Source: an uncultured Alphaproteobacteria bacterium (GTDB taxonomy: Bacteria > Pseudomonadota > Alphaproteobacteria > Rs-D84). Taken from it: a stretch of DNA of 64,000 nucleotides. Below, piece by piece: positions 27,159 through 35,947 of the stretch. The notes under the pieces are model-generated. The model had not been told where the DNA came from. It saw only the letters and a program-made list of their open reading frames with translations, and ran no database searches. A program made the position numbers and the translations under genes. Where the stretch lies: positions 124,001 through 188,000 of the forward strand of contig CANBCI010000001.1 of NCBI GenBank assembly GCA_947367055.1. Reading direction: 5' to 3'. How positions within the stretch are numbered: position 1 is the first letter of the stretch; every line of letters begins with the position of its first letter.

Positions 27159-27206
27159 TCGTAATCCTTTTGTAGTAAAATGATACAAAATAAAATGGAA
27201 TTTGCA

Positions 27207-28805
27207 ATGTATATGAACAGATTTTTGATTTTTGGTGCCATGGGTGCGATATTGGCGGGGTGTGCACAAAATTCGCAACGGCGCGACTGGTTTTCCGAAT
27301 ATGGTGAAATCCCAACGGGCACCCCGGTACAGATGCAATATGGCACGACACCCGCATCCGCGTCAGAATCCGACACACCGCGGCGCATGGCGGTTATGCT
27401 GCCGTTATCGGGGGATGCGGCCGCGGCGGGCGGCGCGATACAATCTGCAATTGAAATCGCCGTATTACAGAACGCACCAAAAAACTTGTCGGTTTCATTT
27501 TACGACACTGCGGCGGACGCATCACGACAAATTGCAACCGCATTGGCGACAAATCCGGAAATAATCATTGGGCCACTGTTCGCGCGTGATGCCAATATGG
27601 TTCGCACACAAAAGTCAATGGAAACTCCGGTCTTATCGTTCACATCGGACGCGACCGCGGTTGGTGGCGGCGTCATGACAATGGCGCTGATGCCCACCAA
27701 CAGTGTCGAGGCTATCGTGGGCGAAATGGCCGCGGACCGCGTTGACAATTTCATAATAATTTCCCCGGATAACGAGTCCGGCCGCCTAATGGCGGGGGTC
27801 GCGGCCCGTGCCGCAAAATTACAGCAGATTAACATAAGCGGCATATTCTACTATACAGAAAATGATACGGAATCCATAAAAAACGCGACGATTGACGCAA
27901 CCATGAACAAGGCGCGGACCGCCGCAAACACACGTGCGCGTGAAATACTGTCGGACATACTGACGACGGAACGGCTGACGGCGATTGAAAAGTCCGACTT
28001 GACCATGCAATTGGAAAAAATATCAAAAACAGATACAATCGGCAACCTGCCGTATAATGCGGTATTGTTTTTGGGGTCGGGCGACGATACGAAAAGCCTG
28101 GCGTCCTTTATGCGCTATTACGGGCTGGGGGCGCGTGACGCACGTTTCTATGGAACGGCCGTGTGGGACGGCGCCGACATAATGTACGACCTTACCATGT
28201 CTGGTGCAAAATTTGCGACGCTGCCGCCGGTTGATCCGGAATTCTCGCTGCTGTACGAACAGGTGACGGGCACGCAACCGTCCAGACTTGCCACATTCGG
28301 TTTTGACGCCGCGCGCATGGCGATCGGAATGATAAATTCTGAAAAGTCCAATGCGGCATACCTGCTGGACCCCAGTGGATACATCGGAACGGACGGTCTG
28401 CTGCGTCTGCGGCCGAACGGTGAAAACGAACGTGCATTGCGCATTGTGCAATTAAACGGAACGGCCACACCGCGCGAAATAAAACCGGCGCAACAAAATT
28501 TCATGACCCCGATTTACAACATTGAACAACGCCATGTGTCACCGGCATCCGCAATGGAATTGGAAACACCGGGCATCAATCCCATGGACTACATCAAAAT
28601 ACCGGACCGTTTGCGCGACAGATATAACGAAAAAACATACGGAACGCATTTGACGGTCACGCCGATTGCACCCGGGCAGATTGACAATGTTGTTACCATA
28701 TTACCCGAAGACGACAGCGACGTAATTGTCGCACCGGATTTTCAACCTGTAAATTTGGAATCGGTAAACCGAAAATACATAGAAGATGTGGAAATAACCG
28801 AATAA
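27207..28805 (+). CDS. LpoA/LppC-like lipoprotein, penicillin-binding-protein activator
   Basis: Outer-membrane lipoprotein family that stimulates peptidoglycan synthases from outside. The start region has several Met codons; 27207 or 27213 gives a lipoprotein signal peptide with lipobox LAGC (Cys about residue 19). The mature part has a type-I periplasmic-binding-protein fold: MAVMLPLSGDAAAAGGAIQSAIE, IIIGPLFARDANMV, FIIISPDNESGRLMA and LATFGFDAARMA. The N-terminal TPR domain of E. coli LpoA is absent, as in alphaproteobacterial LppC proteins. It is divergent from rsmI and followed by a terminator. Confidence 0.85.
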   Translation: MYMNRFLIFGAMGAILAGCAQNSQRRDWFSEYGEIPTGTPVQMQYGTTPASASESDTPRRMAVMLPLSGDAAAAGGAIQSAIEIAVLQNAPKNLSVSFYDTAADASRQIATALATNPEIIIGPLFARDANMVRTQKSMETPVLSFTSDATAVGGGVMTMALMPTNSVEAIVGEMAADRVDNFIIISPDNESGRLMAGVAARAAKLQQINISGIFYYTENDTESIKNATIDATMNKARTAANTRAREILSDILTTERLTAIEKSDLTMQLEKISKTDTIGNLPYNAVLFLGSGDDTKSLASFMRYYGLGARDARFYGTAVWDGADIMYDLTMSGAKFATLPPVDPEFSLLYEQVTGTQPSRLATFGFDAARMAIGMINSEKSNAAYLLDPSGYIGTDGLLRLRPNGENERALRIVQLNGTATPREIKPAQQNFMTPIYNIEQRHVSPASAMELETPGINPMDYIKIPDRLRDRYNEKTYGTHLTVTPIAPGQIDNVVTILPEDDSDVIVAPDFQPVNLESVNRKYIEDVEITE

Positions 28806-28832
28806 AAAAACCGGCAAATGCCGGTTTTTTAT
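28806..28832 (+). terminator. Terminator after the LpoA-like gene
   Basis: An ACCGGCA/TGCCGGT stem with a short loop, preceded by A6 and followed by T6, directly after the stop codon. It can also serve the convergent gene at 28853. Confidence 0.85.
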
Positions 28833-28852
28833 TACTCTTTATCCGTATTGTA

Positions 28853-29434
28853 TTAACGAATTTTTCCGCCATAACATTTTTGCAAAAATGCCATATCGGC
28901 GCATTCTTGTCCCTTACAGAATTTATCAGTTATGCGATATAATTCGGCACGCTCCGACATCGCGTCAATAATTTTGTACCGTATATGTTCCAGCTTTGCA
29001 TCTGTATTATAATCTATTTGTTCATTTTGTTCTTTTAACAGCATGCGCATTCTTATGCGGTCCCGTTCTTCCAATTCTTCGACAACAGAATCCAACCATT
29101 CCTGTTCGGGCAAAACCGACGGACAATTATATTTATATAGTTCCATGCGATAATTGCGGCGGTCCGTACAGCGCCATTCGCCCTGCCGATGCGGTTTTAC
29201 ATTTGATTCGACAAGTTTAACCGTACCTACACCTTTTTCAAAATCTTTTCTTTTCAAAAGCGGTTTCTCATTCGGCCGCGGCGTTGCATGCACCTGCGCC
29301 CCTGCGACCGCGGGGCGGGATATTGCGTTCGGCTTTTTTGAATTCAAAACCGGGCCGTGCACATTAAATAAAAAATGAGTTGGCTTAAAATCATATCTGT
29401 TTTTCATCATATTTTCTTTTCTCGAAATTTTCAT
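28853..29434 (-). CDS. Hypothetical soluble protein, 193 residues
   Basis: I do not recognise this product. It has no signal peptide or membrane segment. The N-terminal half (residues 1-75) is basic and Pro/Asn-rich, probably disordered; residues 105-165 are strongly charged and helical (DSVVEELEERDRIRMRMLLKEQNEQ), suggesting a coiled coil; four Cys lie at WRCTD, YNCPS, FCKGQECAD and KCYGG. The start may instead be Met9 or Met10. A TATAAT-like box lies in the AT-rich stretch upstream. No neighbour suggests a role: an LpoA-like gene converges on it and mnmE ends 73 bases away. Confidence 0.65.
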   Translation of the reverse strand: MKISRKENMMKNRYDFKPTHFLFNVHGPVLNSKKPNAISRPAVAGAQVHATPRPNEKPLLKRKDFEKGVGTVKLVESNVKPHRQGEWRCTDRRNYRMELYKYNCPSVLPEQEWLDSVVEELEERDRIRMRMLLKEQNEQIDYNTDAKLEHIRYKIIDAMSERAELYRITDKFCKGQECADMAFLQKCYGGKIR

Positions 29435-29507
29435 AAAATCTCCTTATTAGATTTTTATAATATACAAAAGAGAAAAAACGTTCAACAAAAATATTTTTGG
29501 TCAAAAA

Positions 29508-30806
29508 TTATTTCCCCAAACACAGCTGGGAAAAAGTGACATCCATAACCTCGGCTGCGGTGATTGTCCCCAAAATCTTGCCAATGGCGTCGGACGCGCG
29601 CCGCGTATGTTCGGCAAAAATATCATAATCGTCCACGGGCGACATCAATGCAGATTTTAATTCATCGGCCGCCACCTGCAACAGGCTGCGCGTACGTGCA
29701 TTTATGGCCAGCGCACCGTCCGCCCCATCCAGCATTTCATGCATCCGCACCTCTATCGCGCGCAGCAAATTGTCAATCCCCGCGCCCGTTTTTGCAGAAA
29801 CATATACGGCGTCCGGAATATTTTTTTGCGAAATCAAATCTGATTTGTTTACGACCAGTATTTCATTTGCGCCCGCGCGCACATCAACGTTTTCATCATA
29901 AACACGCAAAACCAAATCCGCATTTTCAATTTCGTCATGCGTTTTTTCAATGCCTATTTTTTCAATCGCATCAGACGCATCATCGCGCAGGCCGGCCGTA
30001 TCAGAAATATTGACCATGTATCCGTCAATGTCGATTGTTGCGCCGACAACGTCGCGCGTGGTACCGGGCGTGTCCGACACAATCGCGCGGTTTGCGCCGA
30101 CAATGCGATTAAATATCGATGACTTGCCAACATTTGGCCGCCCCGCAAGCGTTATGTTAAAACCGCCGCGCACCGCACGCACCGCCGCATAGCGCGACAG
30201 CGCCCCACTTATTTCATCATGCAGCGCACACACTGCGGCACGGATTTTTTCACCGATGTTTGCCGGCAATTCGTCCGCCGCATAATCCGTCATCGCGGCG
30301 GCGTAGGCCGAAACCTCAACCATGCGGCGGCGCCACGCGTCATAGACTTTCCCGTCGCCCCCCATCATTGAACGCAGTGCGGATTTTCTTTGCGCATCCG
30401 TTTTTGCATCCAGCAACGCGGCCAGACCGTCAACATCCGTCAAATCCATTTTGTTATTGTAAAATGCGCGGCGGGAAAATTCGCCGGGCGCCGCCATGCG
30501 GGCGCCGCGCGCATGCAAATCATCAAATATCTTTTCAATTACGGCCGGCGCACCGTGGCAATGAATTTCAATCACATCTTCGCCGGTGAATGAATTTGGC
30601 GCCGGGAAATACAGCAACAAAACCTGGTCTATCAAATCCCCGTGCACATCGCGCAGATTTGTAAAATATGCGTAGCGCGGCGTTATCGACGCGCGGCCGG
30701 ACATTGATAAAAACGCGTCATGCAAATTATCGCCCGACACGCGGATAACCGCAACACCCGATTTGCCATGACCGCTGCTTAACGCAAAAATTGTGTCCGC
30801 ATTCAT
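29508..30806 (-). CDS. mnmE: tRNA modification GTPase MnmE
   Basis: MnmE with MnmG installs the 5-carboxymethylaminomethyl group on wobble uridine of tRNAs. The 432-residue protein has the folate-binding N-terminal domain (TIFALSSGHGKSGVAVIRVSG), the helical domain, the inserted Ras-like G domain with GRPNVGKSSIFN, DTPGTTRDV, DTAGLRDD and VNKSDL, and the C-terminal CLGK, which carries the conserved Cys of the C-x-G-K tail. Length is slightly short for the family. Its start overlaps the ruvA stop by four bases, so ruvA-mnmE are coupled. Confidence 0.96.
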   Translation of the reverse strand: MNADTIFALSSGHGKSGVAVIRVSGDNLHDAFLSMSGRASITPRYAYFTNLRDVHGDLIDQVLLLYFPAPNSFTGEDVIEIHCHGAPAVIEKIFDDLHARGARMAAPGEFSRRAFYNNKMDLTDVDGLAALLDAKTDAQRKSALRSMMGGDGKVYDAWRRRMVEVSAYAAAMTDYAADELPANIGEKIRAAVCALHDEISGALSRYAAVRAVRGGFNITLAGRPNVGKSSIFNRIVGANRAIVSDTPGTTRDVVGATIDIDGYMVNISDTAGLRDDASDAIEKIGIEKTHDEIENADLVLRVYDENVDVRAGANEILVVNKSDLISQKNIPDAVYVSAKTGAGIDNLLRAIEVRMHEMLDGADGALAINARTRSLLQVAADELKSALMSPVDDYDIFAEHTRRASDAIGKILGTITAAEVMDVTFSQLCLGK

Positions 30807-31369
30807 TTTGATATTTCCTTTAGCGCGCGCGGCACCAGCGCCGCGACATCCATTCCCGGATTTTCCGCAACCAATTTTTGCGCCATATCGACAACATCCA
30901 CGCGGCGATACCCTAATGCCTCCAATGCTGACAACAAATCCGGCAATGCGCCGCCGGGTGCGTCCGCGACATCAAATACGACGCCCCCGACCTTGGACTT
31001 TAATTCCAGAATTATTTTTTCCGCGACCTTTTTGCCGACGCCCGGCGCCGTTGCAATCGTCTTGGCATCGCCCGTCGCAATCGCAGACATCAATGTTTCG
31101 GCCTTTATCGTGGACAGGATTGCCATGGCAACCTTGGGCCCGACACCGGAAACGCCGGTCAACTGATTAAACAAATTCTGGGCGCCAAGTGTTGAAAAGC
31201 CGAACAAACGAATGGAATCTTCGCGAACAATGGTTTCAACCCACAGCGTCACGGTCGCCCCCGGCGTCAGATATTCCGGGGTAAAAACCTTGTACCCGAC
31301 GGGACCCGCCATAATAATCGCATAATCCGAACCTAAAAAATCAACAATGCCTTGCAATTTGCCAATCAT
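30803..31369 (-). CDS. ruvA: Holliday junction helicase subunit RuvA
   Basis: RuvA recognises four-way junctions and loads the RuvB motor. The 188-residue protein starts MIGKLQGIVDFLGSDY, has the OB-fold domain, two helix-hairpin-helix motifs (LTGVSGVGPKVAMAIL and TAPGVGKKVAEKIILELK) and a short C-terminal RuvB-binding domain (LLSALEALGYRRVDV). Normal length. ruvC lies separately at 34.0 kb and ruvB is not in the window, so the usual ruvCAB cluster is dispersed. It is divergent from yebC. Confidence 0.96.
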   Translation of the reverse strand: MIGKLQGIVDFLGSDYAIIMAGPVGYKVFTPEYLTPGATVTLWVETIVREDSIRLFGFSTLGAQNLFNQLTGVSGVGPKVAMAILSTIKAETLMSAIATGDAKTIATAPGVGKKVAEKIILELKSKVGGVVFDVADAPGGALPDLLSALEALGYRRVDVVDMAQKLVAENPGMDVAALVPRALKEISK

Positions 31370-31419
31370 TTGCTATCCTTTTGGGGTAATTGTAAACTAA
31401 TAAAATTAAAAGGTCAAAT

Positions 31420-32136
31420 ATGAGTGGACACAGCAAATGGCACAATATACAGCATAAAAAGGGTGCCGTGGACGCCGCGCGCAGCGGTCTGTTCACAAAA
31501 CTGGCACGTGAAATAACGATGGCTGCAAAACTGGGCGACAAGAATCCGGACAATAACCCGAGATTGCGTCTTGCAATTTTGCAGGCACGAAAAAATTCCA
31601 TGCCGAACGATAACATCAAGCGCGCAATTGACAAGGCATCGGGTTCAAACACCGAAAACTATGTGGCCGTGCGCTACGAAGGATACGGCCCGAACGCGGT
31701 CCCGGTAATTGTCGAGGCGCTGACCGACAACCCGCGCCGCACCGTACCGGAAATTCGCAATATATTCGCCAAAAACGGCGGCAACATGGGCGAAGAAGGC
31801 AGCGTCGTGTTCATGTTCACGCGCGCGGGACAGATTATGTATCCGGCCTCTGTCGGCAAGACCGAGGATGAAATGATGGAAATCGTCATGGATGCCGGCG
31901 CGGATAATCTGGAATCGTCCGAAGAAGGATTTATCATAACGACAAAACCTGATGATTTCATCACCGTGCAAAAGACATTGTCGGACGCGCTGGGCGAACC
32001 GGAAAACGCGGAACTGACCTGGTTGCCGAATATGCCGGTTGATTTGGACGACGAAGCATACGCCAAGATTGAAAAACTGGTTGACGCACTAGACGACAAC
32101 GACGATGTTCAAAAAGTCTTTACCGCGGCGGCATAA
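31420..32136 (+). CDS. yebC: YebC/TACO1-family protein
   Basis: YebC/PmpR proteins were described as transcription factors, and several members promote translation through proline stretches. The 238-residue product begins with the invariant MSGHSKWHNIQHKKGAVDAARS and continues with FTKLAREITMAAKLG, MPNDNIKRAIDKASG and NMGEEGSVVFMF, all typical. Length is normal. It is divergent from ruvA, a common neighbour in proteobacteria. The downstream nucleotidyltransferase-like gene follows after 26 bases. Confidence 0.95.
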   Translation: MSGHSKWHNIQHKKGAVDAARSGLFTKLAREITMAAKLGDKNPDNNPRLRLAILQARKNSMPNDNIKRAIDKASGSNTENYVAVRYEGYGPNAVPVIVEALTDNPRRTVPEIRNIFAKNGGNMGEEGSVVFMFTRAGQIMYPASVGKTEDEMMEIVMDAGADNLESSEEGFIITTKPDDFITVQKTLSDALGEPENAELTWLPNMPVDLDDEAYAKIEKLVDALDDNDDVQKVFTAAA

Positions 32137-32162
32137 TATTTATTAAATGTGTAATAAAATTT

Positions 32163-32849
32163 ATGCCTGCGATCAGGGTTGATTTTGATAAAGCATGCAA
32201 AAACGCCACACGCCGATTAAGCGCGGTGGCGTTACAAATTGAGGACAATTTTTGTTGTGATAACTTTTGCCTAGTCGGTGGTTCGGTACGCGATATTTTT
32301 ATCGGCGAACTGCTTGGGCGCAAAATATCTGTCAAAGATTACGATATGATTATGCCAACGCCACCGCACCTTGACGGCAACAAAAATATTTTAAATAGTC
32401 AGAAAAATTCGTTTGGCGGAATAAAACTGACTATGCGTGATATTGGAATCGTTGATATATTTCATAAATACACAGATGATGTACCCGCCTTTATTGCGAC
32501 CAAGTTTGATTTTACCTGCAACAGTTTGTACTATTCCCACCAAACCCGCAGCATAGAGTGCAGTGTATATTTTTATCATTTTTTAGAAACACTGGCCCTG
32601 CGCATGTGTGTAGGATACCAGGCAAGTCCGGAAAGTATCGCAATACGCGCAATAAAATTCAAAATGAAATTTGCGTCAGAATTCGGGTTAAAAGTTCGCC
32701 TGGGGGATGACATAATGGCCTTAATGCGCGCAATGGATAAATCCAACGATGCGGCGGCATTACGATACGCCCAGGAAAAAATCTATAATGCGGATTTATA
32801 TCGACGCACAATTGGTTTTTATTACAGCCAAAGAGGACGCGTACTATAA
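32163..32849 (+). CDS. Stand-alone poly(A)-polymerase/CCA-type nucleotidyltransferase head domain
   Basis: A 228-residue protein with the nucleotidyltransferase motif of class II CCA-adding enzymes and poly(A) polymerases: LVGGSVRDIFIGE followed by the acidic pair in VKDYDMIMP at about residue 60, and later a helical part with RAIKFKMKFASEFGLKV. The RNA-binding neck, body and tail domains of true CCA enzymes are missing, and there is no HD domain. The second acidic strand (GIVDIFHKYTDD) is present. It may modify RNA ends or be an uncharacterised transferase; a specific substrate cannot be named. It follows yebC closely and converges with the Cys-rich gene at 32903. Confidence 0.75.
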   Translation: MPAIRVDFDKACKNATRRLSAVALQIEDNFCCDNFCLVGGSVRDIFIGELLGRKISVKDYDMIMPTPPHLDGNKNILNSQKNSFGGIKLTMRDIGIVDIFHKYTDDVPAFIATKFDFTCNSLYYSHQTRSIECSVYFYHFLETLALRMCVGYQASPESIAIRAIKFKMKFASEFGLKVRLGDDIMALMRAMDKSNDAAALRYAQEKIYNADLYRRTIGFYYSQRGRVL

Positions 32850-32902
32850 ACACATCGGCCACATAAATAAAAAATATACAGCCGGGGAATATAACCCCGT
32901 TT

Positions 32903-33799
32903 TTACGCCAATTCAAACAAATACATTATTATGTCACGACCGCCGTATGACGCGCCGTCTGCAATTCCGGTGATATTCGTCTGATTTGTGTTTGTGTTCC
33001 ACTGGCCCGCCGGGGCGTACGATGTCGTCGCGGACACATATGTTTCATGGGCCGTATCAATAAAAAATTGAATTATATTGTTGCCCCAAATCGCCGCAAA
33101 TCCGACCGGGCGATCAAACACCGCCATATAAGCATACGACACTGATGCGCTCCGCCCGTCCAATGCATCGATTATATCCGGTCTGTTTGAAATTCCCGGC
33201 CCCTTGTAACGCGCGACAAAAAGGTAGGTTCCCGGCCCTATGGTTCCGCCCATGCACATGTCATCAACCGAAAATTCGTCCATGTTTGAACTGGTTATAT
33301 TCGCATTCATTTTTGCACAGGATTTTACCAGGCGCCAGGCACTCATGTCGGATTTCGGGATAAACTTTTCAACCGCGTCCAGTGTCATGAACTGGTTAAC
33401 ATGCGCCATGCCGGCCGCAGACGCAACGGCATTGGTTGAAAATGAATTGCCGGGGCACCCTATTGCGCCATATGTGCACACCGCGCGATGCAAACCGCCC
33501 GTGCAATAGTACCCCATGCCGCAATCCGTGCATTCACTGTTATTCTTTAAATACCGGCCCGGCACGCACCACTTGCCAACCCAATAATCCGTTGAATTTA
33601 CCCGCATACGAAGTGCGCCCGCGGGCGCATCGGACGAATACATCGCCCCGTACCACACGTCACCGTCGATTCCGACCGCCAATGACGGCGTAGTATGCCG
33701 CACCGTGTCCAGCGTCACGGAAGCGTTGCCAAAATGCAACACCCGCGCGTTCGCTGACGCGGAAAACATAATCACAAAAGCAAACACAAACCATTTCAT
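32903..33799 (-). CDS. Secreted protein with Cys-rich segment, unknown function
   Basis: I start at ATG 33799 (GTGGAA just upstream), which gives a signal peptide (MKWFVFAFVIMFSASANA); the longer frame to 33955 runs through the leader RNA. Of 298 residues, the part around 85-120 is Cys-rich (WCVPGRYLKNNSECTDCGMGYYCTGGLHRAVCTYGAIGCPG), quoted here as motif positions only in outline: CxxCGMGYYCTGG is its core. The rest looks beta-rich and includes an aromatic C-terminal region (AGQWNTNTNQTNITGIADG). It resembles the other two leader-controlled genes in export and Cys modules, not in overall sequence. No catalytic motif is seen. Confidence 0.8.
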   Translation of the reverse strand: MKWFVFAFVIMFSASANARVLHFGNASVTLDTVRHTTPSLAVGIDGDVWYGAMYSSDAPAGALRMRVNSTDYWVGKWCVPGRYLKNNSECTDCGMGYYCTGGLHRAVCTYGAIGCPGNSFSTNAVASAAGMAHVNQFMTLDAVEKFIPKSDMSAWRLVKSCAKMNANITSSNMDEFSVDDMCMGGTIGPGTYLFVARYKGPGISNRPDIIDALDGRSASVSYAYMAVFDRPVGFAAIWGNNIIQFFIDTAHETYVSATTSYAPAGQWNTNTNQTNITGIADGASYGGRDIIMYLFELA

Positions 33800-33808
33800 T
33801 TTCCACAC

Positions 33809-33990
33809 AAAAAACCGCCGGCATATTACAAGCGGTTGGAGGTTAGAAACTATAAAACGGTATAGTGGGCTTATTTTGTGTATTCGCCGCCCTCCAACCA
33901 TCTGGCTGGAGGTATTTTTCGTCCCCACGGACGCCGTTTTTATGAGTTTCCACACCCAACAGCATTATTTTATGCCGCATCGTAATTATA
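33809..33990 (-). promoter_or_regulatory. Structured leader RNA with terminator, type 1, copy C
   Basis: Minus-strand order: extended -10 TGTTATAAT with TATAAT at 33990-33985; hairpin P0 (33977-33960, CGGCAT/ATGCTG); GGGTGT (33957-33952); P1 5' strand GGAAACTCATAAAAACGG (33951-33934); hairpin P2 (33933-33920, CGTCC/GGACG); hairpin P3 (33912-33891, CCTCCAGCC/GGTTGGAGG); AAGCCCAC; P1 3' strand CCGTTTTATAGTTTC (33860-33846); CCTCCAACC, complementary to P3; terminator AACCGC/GCGGTT (33837-33813) with T6. The gene's ATG is only ten bases past the T-run, so the terminator tail holds the ribosome site. Confidence 0.78.
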
Positions 33991-34040
33991 ACATAAAATA
34001 TTCTTTATACGCCACAGATAATTTCCTATAATACCAACAT

Positions 34041-34520
34041 ATGACTAGAATACTTGGGATTGATCCCGGACTTTTGCATACGGGCTGGGCGGTGATAGAA
34101 AGCCGTGGCTCAACCCGCAACTATGTCGCCAGCGGCGTCATCCTGCCGCCGGCAAAGTTGTCGTTTGCAGAAAGACTCGCCATAATTTTTCGCGGGGTCG
34201 ACGAATTGTGCGAACAATTTCAACCGGACTGTTGCAGCATAGAGGTCATATTCGTCAACGTCAACCCCAAGACGACACTGATTCTGGGCCAGGCACGCAG
34301 TGCGGCGATCGTCGCGGTTGCAAACCGTGATATTCCGGTTTATGAATACGAGCCGAACAAAATAAAAAAGGCGCTAACCGGGGCGGGACACGCGGACAAG
34401 TCACAGATTGATAAAATGGTGCGCATACTTATGCCGGCGGCACACCCCAAAACACCGGACGAGGCGGACGCAATCGCAATCGCACTGGCGCACAGCAATA
34501 TGAATAAATTCGTTTTATAA
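34041..34520 (+). CDS. ruvC: Holliday junction resolvase RuvC
   Basis: RuvC cuts four-way junctions bound by RuvAB. The 159-residue protein has the RNase-H-like acidic residues: Asp7 in LGIDPGLLHTGWAV, Glu in CSIEVIFVNVNPKTT, and the final DEADAIAIALAH. The loop after the second acid reads FVNVNPKTTLILGQAR, close to the family pattern. Length is normal. It begins 50 bases beyond leader copy C, transcribed away from it, and is separate from ruvA (30.8 kb). Confidence 0.95.
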   Translation: MTRILGIDPGLLHTGWAVIESRGSTRNYVASGVILPPAKLSFAERLAIIFRGVDELCEQFQPDCCSIEVIFVNVNPKTTLILGQARSAAIVAVANRDIPVYEYEPNKIKKALTGAGHADKSQIDKMVRILMPAAHPKTPDEADAIAIALAHSNMNKFVL

Positions 34521-34569
34521 CAACGTACCTTTTTGTGTTATAATGGTAAAAACAACAAAGGGGAAAATC

Positions 34570-34848
34570 ATGAAAAAAGAATTTATTGAAATCGAATCTG
34601 AAAAACTGCGCCTGCGGCAACGGATGCTGTTCCGCACGTTTTGGGTAAATGTAATTCTGGGCGTTATTGCGTGGGGCCTGACCCTGGTGCCGGGGATACT
34701 TTATTTCGGCGTATGGATGACAGGTTTCTCGGCAATGCTGATGTATTACTCCGCAATAAGCGCGATTGCCCTGTGGCAAATGCTGAATGTCGTATTTTTC
34801 TTTGCGCCGGCCGTCGCCGCATGGTGGGAAAGAAAGATGATGAAATAA
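34570..34848 (+). CDS. Small two-helix membrane protein
   Basis: The start at 34570 follows AAAGGGGAAA at ideal distance; an upstream in-frame ATG at 34543 has no ribosome site. The 92-residue product has a charged N-terminal helix (MKKEFIEIESEKLRLRQRM), two membrane helices (residues about 25-45 and 55-80) and a basic end (WWERKMMK). No family is recognised. It follows ruvC by 49 bases and is closed by a strong terminator. Confidence 0.7.
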   Translation: MKKEFIEIESEKLRLRQRMLFRTFWVNVILGVIAWGLTLVPGILYFGVWMTGFSAMLMYYSAISAIALWQMLNVVFFFAPAVAAWWERKMMK

Positions 34849-34877
34849 AAAACGGCGGTATACCGCCGTTTTTTTAT
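34849..34877 (+). terminator. Terminator after the small membrane gene
   Basis: AACGGCGGTATACCGCCGTT (34851-34870) is a perfect palindrome followed by T7 on the plus strand and preceded by A-runs, so it also serves the convergent trxB gene. Confidence 0.88.
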
Positions 34878-34894
34878 TTGATGCGCATTTCACC

Positions 34895-35803
34895 CTACTG
34901 CATTGAGTTCAGGTACGCGATTGCGTTCATGGCGGCCTCGCACCCGGTGCCGACCGCGGTTGCAATCTGCATCTTTATCCCAGAATGAACGTCACCCGCC
35001 ACAAACAGACCCGCCGGCATTTCGCCCGGCATCAGGCGCCCCATGTTGTCGCGCATGACATCCTCGCTTAAATAATCGGTGTTCGCCTCGTGTCCGATTG
35101 CAACGAACAGACCGTCAACAATTATTTCCTTGTCGTCCGTTGTTGTTACAACAAGTTTGTCGTCGTCGCGCTTTGCGATTTTTTTCAAATCGGTATTAAA
35201 CAGGCATTCAATATTTTCGCGTTCCGCGACGCGGTTGCGCAATACGGCCTCAGCCCGGGTAAAGGCCCCCTTGCGATAAACTATTTTTACAGATTTCGCC
35301 TGGTCCGCCAGATAGAGCGCGTCATTAAGCGCACTGTTTCCGCCGCCCATTACGATAACATCCTTGCCCATGTAAAAGAATCCGTCGCATGTGGCGCAAT
35401 ACGATACGCCCTTGCCCATTAGTTCGCGCGCGCCGTCTATTTCCAGGCGCCGGGGCGACGCGCCGGTTGCGATAATCACCGTGCGCCCGACATAGCGGTT
35501 ACCATCGTCGCCCAGCACATTAAACCCGGACGCCGCATCGCCCGAAATGGATTTTGCACCGACAAATTTTATTTCCGCGCCAAATGATTCGGCCTGTTGT
35601 TTCATAAATTCAGCCAAATCCATGCCGGAACCCAAAAAACCCGGATAATTTTCCAATTTGGCGATGCCGGCCATCTGACCGCCCAGCCTGTCGCCGCCCA
35701 GCACCAGCGTCTTTTTCCCGGCGCGCCCCGCATACAGCGCCGCCGTCAGTCCCGCAGGCCCAGAGCCCAAAATGATAACATCATTCATAATAATGTCGTT
35801 CAT
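34895..35803 (-). CDS. trxB: Thioredoxin reductase
   Basis: NADPH-dependent flavoprotein that reduces thioredoxin. The 302-residue product has FAD-binding IILGSGPAGLTAALYAGRAG, the redox motif CATCD in VSYCATCDGFF, NADPH-binding VIVMGGGNSALNDALYL and the C-terminal FAD motif GLFVAGDV. The start at 35803 is supported by AAGGAAG seven bases upstream; Met46 of the longest frame is an alternative, and the extra N-terminus back to 35923 overlaps the divergent serS region. Normal family length. Confidence 0.95.
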   Translation of the reverse strand: MNDIIMNDVIILGSGPAGLTAALYAGRAGKKTLVLGGDRLGGQMAGIAKLENYPGFLGSGMDLAEFMKQQAESFGAEIKFVGAKSISGDAASGFNVLGDDGNRYVGRTVIIATGASPRRLEIDGARELMGKGVSYCATCDGFFYMGKDVIVMGGGNSALNDALYLADQAKSVKIVYRKGAFTRAEAVLRNRVAERENIECLFNTDLKKIAKRDDDKLVVTTTDDKEIIVDGLFVAIGHEANTDYLSEDVMRDNMGRLMPGEMPAGLFVAGDVHSGIKMQIATAVGTGCEAAMNAIAYLNSMQ

Positions 35804-35947
35804 GCCATTCTTCCTTTTATTATATTTCACGGCACACCATATCATAATGCGAAGCGACGCGCAAATTAAAATATAAGCCATATGAAAATATTGATTTTTC
35901 AATATATATGGACTATATTTCATGGGAAATCAAAGGATTACAAAGCC

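Noticed and set aside
19182-34000. Known cobalamin, TPP, SAM or preQ1 riboswitch as identity of the type 1 leaders
   Set aside because: None of the invariant core motifs of these classes was found by eye; a model search would settle it.
30803-34520. Separated ruvA and ruvC as sign of recent rearrangement
   Set aside because: Dispersed ruv genes are common, and both genes look normal.
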